From NCBI GenBank assembly GCA_947581745.1, contig CANPVW010000219.1:1-5907 (forward strand): 5,907 bases of DNA. The letters are read 5' to 3'. Source of the DNA: Candidatus Benthicola azotiphorus. GTDB lineage: Bacteria > Gemmatimonadota > Gemmatimonadetes > Palauibacterales > Palauibacteraceae. Of this stretch, positions 1 to 5,133 are shown one piece after another. The notes beneath the pieces are model-generated. The model ran no database searches. It was not told where the DNA came from and saw only the letters and a program-made list of their open reading frames with translations. Both the position numbers and the translations under genes were made by a program. Position 1 is the stretch's first letter. Every line of letters starts with the position of its first letter.

Positions 1-60
1 GAGGTCCGCCACCTGGAACGCCTGCGAGCTCGCCGCCGCCGCGTGTATCGTCTTCTTCAC
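1..60 (-). CDS. 5' end of the gene after nuoCD, possibly a complex I subunit (partial)
   Basis: Only the first 20 codons are inside the window, starting from a GTG at 60-58 and remaining open to base 1. The start is supported by a GGAG Shine-Dalgarno match at 66-69 with a 5-nt spacer. The peptide begins MKKTIHAAAASSQAFQVADL (first codon GTG). It is not hydrophobic, so it does not look like nuoH, and it lacks the ferredoxin-like start of nuoG. Position after nuoCD on the same strand makes nuoE the first guess, but 20 residues cannot settle this. The frame is also open upstream of the GTG as far as the end of nuoCD, although I see no better start there. Confidence 0.55.
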   Translation of the reverse strand, partial: MKKTIHAAAASSQAFQVADL

Positions 61-90
61 TGGATCTCCGTATGCGTGGCCCGTGCCCTG

Positions 91-105
91 CGGATCGCCG
101 ATCCG
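91..105 (-). repeat. Inverted repeat between nuoCD and the next gene
   Basis: CGGATC at 91-96 and GATCCG at 100-105 are perfect 6-bp arms around a 3-nt loop, lying in the 55-nt gap downstream of the nuoCD stop. In the transcript it starts about 10 nt after the stop codon. No T-run follows, so it is unlikely to be an intrinsic terminator. It could be an mRNA-processing or stability hairpin, or a chance GC-rich palindrome. Confidence 0.4.
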
Positions 106-115
106 GGAGGGCGGT

Positions 116-1951
116 TCATCGGTCGATCTCGCCCAGCACGATGTCGATCGATGCGTTGCAGGCGATGACGTCGGAGACGAGACCACCTTCCACCATGTGC
201 GGAAGCGAAGCCAGGTTGACGAACGACGGGCCGCGGAATCGGCACCTGACCGGCTTGGACCCACCGTCGGAGATCAGGCCGAAGCCGAGCTCTCCTTTCG
301 TGGCCTCGATCGAATACCAGACGTCGCCCGCGGGGACCTGCAGGCCCTCCATCACGAGCTTGAAGTGCGAGATCATCGCGTCGATCGAAGACATCGCCTC
401 ACTCTTGTCCGGCAGGATAACGGCCGGGTCACTCACGTTGATCGGACCGTCGGGAACGCTGTCGAGGGCCTGCAGCAGGATCCTGACGCTCTGGCGCATC
501 TCCTCGAGGCGAACGAGGTACCGATCGTACGTGTCGCCGACCTTGCCGACGGGGATGTCGAAGTCGTACTCATCGTAGCCGAGGTACGGCCGGGCCTTCC
601 GGACGTCGTAGGCCACCCCGCTCCCTCGGAGGTTCGGCCCGGTGAGCCCCAGATCGATCGCGGCATCCGCATCGATCACCCCGATATCGATCATGCGGGA
701 TTGCCAGATCGAGTTCCTGGTCAGCAGGCGGTCGCATTCGTCGAGGGTCTTCGGCAGTCTCTCCACGAACTCGCGACACGCCTCGAGCCAGCCCACCGGC
801 AGGTCCGCGACCATCCCGCCGACGCGCGTGACCGATGTCGTGATCCGCCCGCCGCAGTAAGCTTCGTGGAGATTGTAAATGCGCTCGCGCTCCTGGAACG
901 TATACAGGAACACGGTGGTGGCCCCGATGTCCATCGCGCCCGTCCCAAGCCACAGCAGGTGCCCGAGGATCCGGTTCAGCTCGCTCAGGATGACCCTGAC
1001 CACCCTGCACCGGGGAGTGACCTCCACCCCGAGCAGGCTCTCCACCCCCAGCACGTACCCGATGTTGTAGAGCATGGGCGCCAGGTAGTCCATACGATCG
1101 GTGTACGGGATCACCTGGTTCCACTCGCGATACTCGCACGTCTTCTCGAATCCGGTGTGCAGATACCCGATGTGCGGGATGCAGCGCACGACGGTCTCTC
1201 CGTCGAGCTGCAGCACGAGGCGAAGCACGCCGTGCGTTGCCGGGTGCTGCGGCCCCATGTTGATGACCATCTTCTCGCCCTCGAGATGGTCCTCGGTTTC
1301 GTGCATGGTGTCAGGGCGGGGGGCGATGGCCTCGTCATCCAGCAAGCCGGCAAGCGCGAGCTCCTCCCGCGCGTAGACGTCTTCCGTGGAGCGATTCAGC
1401 GCCCGCTTCACCTGCTCCGAGCGAGCGAACCGACCGCGCAACGGGAAGTCCTTGCGCAGCGGAAATCCCTCGTCGTAGTTCTCCGGCATCAGGATCCGCC
1501 GCAGATCGGGGTGGTTCTCGAAATGCACCCCGTACATGTCGTAGACCTCGCGCTCGAGCCAGTTGGCCGTCGCGTACAGATCCACGGCGCTCCGGATGGA
1601 CAGTCCCGACCGCGGCAGGGAGGCCAGGAGCCGCAGCATGCGGCCGTGCTTCATTGACCAGAGCTGATACCAGACCTGGATCACGAGCTCGCCACCCGGG
1701 TCCGCTCCCATCACATCGAGCAACAGGTCGTAGGCCTGGTCCGGATCCGCCTTGAGGAACTGCAGTGCCTCGTGAATCCGACCCGGCTCCATGCTGATCA
1801 CCGGAGTGCCGACCGGATCCATTCGAACGGCGCGGATCGCGTCTCCGAAGCGACTCCGCAGCGCCTTCACCGAAGGGCTCTGCTCCGCGTCAGCCGGTGG
1901 CTCGGAGCCGATCACGAGGTCGGGCAGCGGTAGTGTCAGGGTCGAAGACAT
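116..1951 (-). CDS. nuoCD: NADH-quinone oxidoreductase subunit C/D, fused (NuoCD)
   Basis: This is a 611-residue fusion of the 30-kDa (NuoC) and 49-kDa (NuoD) subunits of complex I. These sit in the peripheral arm and form much of the quinone pocket. The NuoC part covers roughly residues 25-190 and carries the family signature ERE at 133-135 followed by YDMYGV. A linker of about 35 residues leads to NuoD, which opens with GPQHPATHGVLR at 233-244 and contains HIGYLHTGFEK at 260-270. His240 and Tyr289 align with the two quinone-head ligands of Thermus Nqo4 (His38, Tyr87), so the active site looks intact. The C-terminus SIDIVLGEIDR closely matches the usual NuoD ending. The length is close to the E. 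coli fusion (about 600 aa). The ATG is 3 nt after the nuoB stop, with AGGA as Shine-Dalgarno inside the end of nuoB, suggesting tight coupling. No frameshift is seen. Confidence 0.97.
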   Translation of the reverse strand: MSSTLTLPLPDLVIGSEPPADAEQSPSVKALRSRFGDAIRAVRMDPVGTPVISMEPGRIHEALQFLKADPDQAYDLLLDVMGADPGGELVIQVWYQLWSMKHGRMLRLLASLPRSGLSIRSAVDLYATANWLEREVYDMYGVHFENHPDLRRILMPENYDEGFPLRKDFPLRGRFARSEQVKRALNRSTEDVYAREELALAGLLDDEAIAPRPDTMHETEDHLEGEKMVINMGPQHPATHGVLRLVLQLDGETVVRCIPHIGYLHTGFEKTCEYREWNQVIPYTDRMDYLAPMLYNIGYVLGVESLLGVEVTPRCRVVRVILSELNRILGHLLWLGTGAMDIGATTVFLYTFQERERIYNLHEAYCGGRITTSVTRVGGMVADLPVGWLEACREFVERLPKTLDECDRLLTRNSIWQSRMIDIGVIDADAAIDLGLTGPNLRGSGVAYDVRKARPYLGYDEYDFDIPVGKVGDTYDRYLVRLEEMRQSVRILLQALDSVPDGPINVSDPAVILPDKSEAMSSIDAMISHFKLVMEGLQVPAGDVWYSIEATKGELGFGLISDGGSKPVRCRFRGPSFVNLASLPHMVEGGLVSDVIACNASIDIVLGEIDR

Positions 1952-1954
1952 GGC

Positions 1955-2656
1955 TCAGTCCTGGTGCTCCAGGAGACGTTCGCGGCGATCCCTGGGACGG
2001 GAAGCGGCGGATGTGGGCTCGACGCCGCTGATCCGATTCTGGCGTGTCGAGTTCCCGAACGGCTGCGCCACCAGTTCGATCGCCTCGGGAGGTAGGTTCG
2101 GGAGACCTACCGCTTCCGGACTCTCCTCCCGGTGGACCGGATTGCTCAGCGACTCACCCTTGATCTTCTCCTGGATCATCATCAGGCCGTAGAGCAGGCT
2201 CTCCGGACGCGGAGGACACCCGGGCACGTACACGTCGACCGGCACGATCTGATCGATTCCCTGCACGATCGTGTAGTTGTCGAACATCCCGCCGGAACTG
2301 GCACAGGCTCCCATCGAGATGCACCATTTGGGCTGCGGCATCTGGTCCCAGATCCGCCGCAGAATCGGCGCCATCTTGTAGCTCACGCGACCGGCCACGA
2401 TCATCAGGTCGGCCTGGCGGGGACTGAACGAGAAACGCTCCGCGCCGAAGCGGGCGATGTCGTACTTGGAGCCCGCGGATGCCATCATCTCGATCGCGCA
2501 GCACGCCGTACCGAGCGGCATGGGCCACAGTGAATTGCGGCGCGACCAGTTCACCACCGCATCGACCCTGGTGACGATCCACGACGCCGGCGTGCCCGTG
2601 TCCAGGTCCGAAGCCGGGTCGTCTACGATCGGGAGGTTCCTTCTCTCATCGGTCAT
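1955..2656 (-). CDS. nuoB: NADH-quinone oxidoreductase subunit B (NuoB)
   Basis: This is the 20-kDa complex I subunit that carries iron-sulfur cluster N2, the last electron carrier before quinone. All expected ligands are present: tandem Cys52-Cys53 in GTACCAIEMM, Cys118 in MGACASSGG, and Cys147 in VPGCPPRPE. The conserved RxGAERFSFSPRQADL stretch (residues 69-84) is also there. The protein has 233 residues. The conserved core ends near residue 168, leaving a polar, Pro/Arg-rich tail of about 65 residues that looks poorly conserved. Start at ATG 2656-2654, 3 nt after the nuoA stop; a GGGA near the nuoA end can serve as Shine-Dalgarno. An about 25-residue hydrophilic N-terminal lead precedes the amphipathic helix (residues 25-40). 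It sits between nuoA and nuoCD as in canonical nuo operons. Confidence 0.97.
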   Translation of the reverse strand: MTDERRNLPIVDDPASDLDTGTPASWIVTRVDAVVNWSRRNSLWPMPLGTACCAIEMMASAGSKYDIARFGAERFSFSPRQADLMIVAGRVSYKMAPILRRIWDQMPQPKWCISMGACASSGGMFDNYTIVQGIDQIVPVDVYVPGCPPRPESLLYGLMMIQEKIKGESLSNPVHREESPEAVGLPNLPPEAIELVAQPFGNSTRQNRISGVEPTSAASRPRDRRERLLEHQD

Positions 2657-2659
2657 TCG

Positions 2660-3016
2660 TCAGTCCCACTCCAGCGCACCCTTCTTCCACGCGTAGGCGA
2701 GCCCCACGCCGAGGACGAAGATGAAGATGAACATCTCGATCAGTCCGAAGAGCCCCAGGTCACGGAAGATCACGGCCCACGGGATGAAGAAGATCGTCTC
2801 GATGTCGAACACGATGAACAGCATCGCGACGATGTAGAACTTGACCGAGTATCTCTCCCTCGTGTCACCAAGGGGGTTGATCCCGGATTCGTACGGCATC
2901 GCCTTCACCTTCGTGGGCCGGTACGCGCTCGCCAGATGGGACAGCAGGAGAAACATGCCCGAGGTGAGCAGACCGACCAGGAACAGTATCGCGACGCCGA
3001 CGTATGCCTGCTTCAT
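2660..3016 (-). CDS. nuoA: NADH-quinone oxidoreductase subunit A (NuoA)
   Basis: This is the small membrane subunit of complex I at the junction of the membrane and peripheral arms, near the quinone entry site. The 118-residue protein has the expected three membrane segments, about 5-27, 58-80 and 88-110. Between the first two is the conserved loop with PYESGINP (residues 41-48), followed by RYSVKFYIVAMLFIVFDIET ending at residue 74. The acidic residues Glu43, Asp71 and Glu73 typical of the family are kept. It is the first gene of the operon. A good promoter lies upstream with an expected leader of about 37 nt. The Shine-Dalgarno is moderate (GGA about 6 nt before the ATG) and lies in a small palindrome (3018-3029: GCCTG, 2 nt, CAGGC). 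Confidence 0.97.
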   Translation of the reverse strand: MKQAYVGVAILFLVGLLTSGMFLLLSHLASAYRPTKVKAMPYESGINPLGDTRERYSVKFYIVAMLFIVFDIETIFFIPWAVIFRDLGLFGLIEMFIFIFVLGVGLAYAWKKGALEWD

Positions 3017-3032
3017 CGCCTGTCCAGGCTGT

Positions 3033-3050
3033 TTGTGAAATTGTTCACGA
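3033..3050. promoter_or_regulatory. Candidate Rex (redox-sensing repressor) operator
   Basis: The 18-bp palindrome reads TTGTGAA-ATTG-TTCACGA on the plus strand. The Rex consensus is TTGTGAA-N4-TTCACAA, so 13 of 14 defined positions match. Read on the minus strand it also matches the Streptomyces ROP form TGTGAAC-N3-TTCACA at 12 of 13 positions. It is centred about 12 nt downstream of the expected nuoA transcription start, where a bound repressor would block initiation. Rex is known to control nuo operons in Streptomyces, releasing DNA when NADH rises relative to NAD+. A Crp-family site (TGTGA-N6-TCACG) is the alternative, but the longer Rex symmetry fits better. No rex gene is in the window. 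Confidence 0.62.
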
Positions 3051-3059
3051 ATCGCGCCG

Positions 3060-3089
3060 ATAATAGCGCCGTCCGCCGTCGAGCGTCAA
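3060..3089 (-). promoter_or_regulatory. Sigma70-type promoter of the nuo operon
   Basis: On the minus strand, a -35 box TTGACG (3089-3084, 5/6 to consensus) is separated by 18 nt from a -10 box TATTAT (3065-3060, 5/6). The expected transcription start is near 3053, giving a leader of about 37 nt before the nuoA ATG. Such a match stands out in this GC-rich sequence, and it sits directly upstream of the first gene of the operon. Confidence 0.72.
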
Positions 3090-3190
3090 GCCGGCGGGCG
3101 CGACCTCCGGAAGCACGCTATTCTGCTTTCATTGCAAGCGTTTCCGGCAGTTGGACGATCAATCCACGAGGCCGCGTGACACAAGAGAGC

Positions 3191-4087
3191 ATGGTCGGCG
3201 TTGCTGGACAAGTGGTCGAGTGGATTTCGAGCTCGGACGGCAGGCTGGCAGTCGAGATCCGGGGACCTGACCGGAACCCTGCGGTCGTATGCCTGCACGG
3301 CCTGACGGCCAGTCGAGTCACCTGGCGACCGCTGGCGGACCGATCGCCCGATTCGCGCTTCCTTCTGGTGGACCTCCTGGGCAGAGGACTTTCGGATGCG
3401 CCGTCCGGAGCGCGATACGACCTGAGGTCCGAAGTCCGCCGTCTCGCCACCGTGCTCGATGCGCTCGGCATCAGGCGTCCGCTGCTCGCGGGCCACTCTC
3501 ACGGCGCTGCTCTGGCCGTCGCCGCCGCGCGTCAAGTGGACGCATGTGGACTGTTGCTCGTCAATCCGGTGCCGCCGGATCTGGCCCGGCCGTTCCTGCT
3601 CCGACTGCTGGACTACGCGGCTCTCCGGGCCGTGCTCGGTCCGGCGCTGCGGCTCTTCCGTCGACCCCTGACACGCTATATCCTCGTGCGGCGGGTGTTC
3701 GCGGAGCCCGCAGCCGTTCCGCCGGGACTGACCGACCGTTACGCGGAGCCGTGGGGGGACGCGGCGCGAGCGGCGGTGTTGCCCCGGATTCTGGCGGACT
3801 GGGATCCGGCGGAGCTCGGGGGGTGTGAGGTCCCGGGGGGCATCCCGATCGTCGTGATCGCGGGGGGAAAGGACCGACGGATCAATCCGGAATCCGCCCG
3901 TCGGTGGGCGGCGGCGCTGGGAGCGACCTTCCACGTGGCAGAGGGCTGCGGACACTCGATACCGGAGGAGCGGACGACCGAGCTGGCGGCGGAGCTCGAA
4001 GCGCTGCTCACGAGAATCCTCACCGAGGAACGAAAAGGGAGAAAGGATGATCAAGAGCGATCGGTGGATTCGACGCCTGGCTCGTGA
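3191..4087 (+). CDS. Alpha/beta hydrolase of the MhpC/MenH-like fold
   Basis: The 298-residue protein is a serine hydrolase with the complete alpha/beta-hydrolase signature. It has the oxyanion-loop motif CLHGLTAS (residues 34-41), DLLGRGLSD (61-69) and the nucleophile elbow GHSHG with Ser103. The probable acid is Asp228 in AGGKDRRI and the base His255 in GCGHSIPEE. Residues about 127-205 form a cap-like region rich in Leu, Arg and Pro that would set substrate specificity; the substrate cannot be read from the sequence. No signal peptide is evident, so it is probably cytoplasmic. The start is uncertain: ATG 3191 gives a normal N-terminus but has a weak AGAG Shine-Dalgarno, while GTG 3176 has GAGG 4 nt upstream and would add five residues. 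It is divergent from nuoA, and its last 41 nt overlap dcd. The final 20 or so residues are charged and low in complexity, beyond the normal fold. Confidence 0.9.
   Translation: MVGVAGQVVEWISSSDGRLAVEIRGPDRNPAVVCLHGLTASRVTWRPLADRSPDSRFLLVDLLGRGLSDAPSGARYDLRSEVRRLATVLDALGIRRPLLAGHSHGAALAVAAARQVDACGLLLVNPVPPDLARPFLLRLLDYAALRAVLGPALRLFRRPLTRYILVRRVFAEPAAVPPGLTDRYAEPWGDAARAAVLPRILADWDPAELGGCEVPGGIPIVVIAGGKDRRINPESARRWAAALGATFHVAEGCGHSIPEERTTELAAELEALLTRILTEERKGRKDDQERSVDSTPGS
4037..4041 (+). promoter_or_regulatory. Shine-Dalgarno site of dcd inside the hydrolase gene
   Basis: GGGAG lies 5 nt before the dcd ATG at 4047. It fixes that start and indicates that dcd is translated from the same message as the overlapping hydrolase. 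Confidence 0.75.
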
Positions 4088-4598
4088 GCATGGCATGATC
4101 GAGCCGTTCACCGAGGATCAGGTTCGCGAGGGCGTGATCTCGTACGGGCTGTCGAGCTACGGATACGACATGAGGGTCTCGGACGAGTTCCGCATCTTCC
4201 ACAATGCCCTCTCTCCGGTCGTGGACCCCAAACACTTCGATGAGCGTTCGTTCGTCGAATTCCAGGGCGACATCTGCATCGTGCCGCCGAATTCCTTCGC
4301 CCTCGCCCGCTCGGTGGAGTACTTCCGGATCCCGCGCAACGTCCTGACCATCTGCGTCGGCAAGAGCACGTACGCGCGCTGCGGGATCATCACGAACGTC
4401 ACTCCTTTCGAGCCCGAGTGGGAAGGACACGTGACGCTGGAGATCAGCAACACGACCCCCCTGCCCGCGCGGATCTACGCCAACGAAGGAATCGCGCAGG
4501 TGCTGTTCTTCGAATCCGACGAGGCATGCGAAACGAGCTACGCGGACAAGAAGGGGAAGTACCAGGGCCAGACGGGCGTCACGCCGCCACGCCTGTGA
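4047..4598 (+). CDS. dcd: dCTP deaminase
   Basis: This enzyme deaminates dCTP to dUTP, feeding dUMP and thymidylate synthesis; it acts as a cytoplasmic homotrimer. The 183-residue protein resembles the roughly 188-residue Pseudomonas/alphaproteobacterial Dcd type from end to end: IKSDRWIRRLAREHGMIEPF at the start, ISYGLSSYGYD (31-41), NSFALARSVEYFRIP (82-96), GKSTYARCGI (105-114), and GKYQGQTGV near the C-terminus. Ser107, Arg111 and Glu132 align with E. coli Ser111, Arg115 and catalytic Glu138, so it should be active. By overall similarity it is the monofunctional dUTP-forming type rather than the dUMP-forming bifunctional one, which is an inference. The ATG is chosen from the strong GGGAG upstream. 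It overlaps the end of the hydrolase gene by 41 nt in another frame and faces the DUF423 gene tail to tail. Confidence 0.96.
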   Translation: MIKSDRWIRRLAREHGMIEPFTEDQVREGVISYGLSSYGYDMRVSDEFRIFHNALSPVVDPKHFDERSFVEFQGDICIVPPNSFALARSVEYFRIPRNVLTICVGKSTYARCGIITNVTPFEPEWEGHVTLEISNTTPLPARIYANEGIAQVLFFESDEACETSYADKKGKYQGQTGVTPPRL

Positions 4599-4610
4599 GC
4601 CCGGCCCTGG
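4562..4610. repeat. Inverted repeat spanning the dcd stop codon
   Basis: CCAGGGCC (4562-4569) and GGCCCTGG (4603-4610) are perfect 8-bp arms around 33 nt. That loop holds a smaller stem, GGCG (4575-4578) with CGCC (4582-4585). It lies at the convergent junction of dcd and the DUF423 gene and could act for both strands. There is no T-run on either side, so it is not a standard intrinsic terminator. Chance pairing in GC-rich DNA is possible. Confidence 0.35.
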
Positions 4611-4627
4611 CTGGTCGACGATCGCCG

Positions 4628-5014
4628 TCAGGTCGTCTCGTTCTCACCGCAGCGCAGCGCGGCACGCATCGCGAACAGCCAGCCGAGGATGAGGCACACT
4701 CCGCCGAGTGGAGTCAGTGCGCCGAGCCCTCGCACTCCCGACAGGGCGAGAGCGTAGAGGCTCCCCGAGAACACGACAGTGCCCGCAACGAAGAGCCAGC
4801 CGGCCGCCGACCAGCCCGCGGCGGGCCATCGGTCCGCAGCGAGCCCCACGAACAGCAGGGCTACCGCATGTACCAGCTCGTAACGCACGCCCGTCTCGTA
4901 AACCGCAAGCAAGTCGGCGGGCAGGAGCGGTGCGAGGCCGTGAGCCCCGAAGGCGCCCGCGGCCACTCCGATGAAGGCCGAAACGGCCCCAAAAAGCAGG
5001 AATCTCCGGTGCAT
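4628..5014 (-). CDS. DUF423 family small membrane protein (YgdD/YwdK-like)
   Basis: The 128-residue integral membrane protein has four predicted hydrophobic segments at about 5-27, 45-60, 68-90 and 98-118. It shows the DUF423 hallmarks: GAFGAHGL (residues 20-27), YETGVRYELVHAVALL (39-54), the FSGSLYAL stretch (82-89) and LGALTPLGG followed by ILGW (97-112). The length is normal for the family. Its molecular function is not established. The C-terminus is short and polar. The ATG at 5014-5012 gives the normal N-terminus, but no clear Shine-Dalgarno precedes it; a perfect small hairpin sits there instead. It is convergent with dcd (29-nt gap) and divergent from the HD-GYP gene. Confidence 0.92.
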   Translation of the reverse strand: MHRRFLLFGAVSAFIGVAAGAFGAHGLAPLLPADLLAVYETGVRYELVHAVALLFVGLAADRWPAAGWSAAGWLFVAGTVVFSGSLYALALSGVRGLGALTPLGGVCLILGWLFAMRAALRCGENETT

Positions 5015-5015
5015 G

Positions 5016-5028
5016 AGGCAAGATGCCT
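5016..5028 (-). repeat. Hairpin just upstream of the DUF423 start codon
   Basis: AGGCA (5016-5020) and TGCCT (5024-5028) are perfect arms around a 3-nt loop, ending one base from the ATG on the minus strand. It occupies the place of a ribosome binding site and could limit translation of the membrane protein. It is short, and its function is unproven. Confidence 0.35.
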
Positions 5029-5059
5029 GACGGCGGGCGCCTGCGCGAGCCCGAAATTT

Positions 5060-5094
5060 GCACGCGACGGGGACGGAGGCGTGCGTCCGGGACG
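5060..5094. repeat. GC-rich inverted repeats in the divergent gap
   Basis: The 119-nt gap between the DUF423 and HD-GYP starts contains GCACGC (5060-5065) with GCGTGC (5079-5084), and CGTCC (5084-5088) with GGACG (5090-5094). I could not find a convincing -35/-10 pair on either strand, so these are the only visible candidates for regulatory sites for the two divergent genes. Confidence 0.3.
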
Positions 5095-5133
5095 TACGCG
5101 ATCGAGGTCGGATCCGAATGCCGGAAGGTTGTC

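Noticed and set aside
57..115. Short minus-strand frame beginning MNRPPGS after nuoCD
   Set aside because: Although its ATG overlaps the nuoCD stop, it is only about 18 codons, Arg-rich, lacks a ribosome site of its own and ends where the better-supported GTG start begins.
83..1657. Long plus-strand open frame of 524 codons opposite nuoCD
   Set aside because: It is antisense to an unmistakable NuoCD, its peptide is His/Arg/Val/Pro-rich with no recognisable motif, and such long shadow frames are common in GC-rich DNA.
3034..3049. Crp-type site TGTGA-N6-TCACG
   Set aside because: It is contained in the longer TTGTGAA-N4-TTCACGA symmetry, which matches Rex better; kept only as an alternative.
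3059..3064. Plus-strand -10 box GATAAT for the hydrolase
   Set aside because: The nearest TTG-containing -35 candidate (3033-3038) is 20 nt away, too far for a normal promoter, and the start would be over 100 nt from the gene.
2936..3190. Upstream extension of the hydrolase frame to an ATG at 2936
   Set aside because: It would run antisense through nuoA and across the nuo promoter and operator, and the added residues show no fold-like pattern; starts at 3176 or 3191 fit the family.
3086..4111. 341-codon minus-strand frame opposite the hydrolase
   Set aside because: Arg-rich, motif-free shadow of a gene with a complete catalytic triad.
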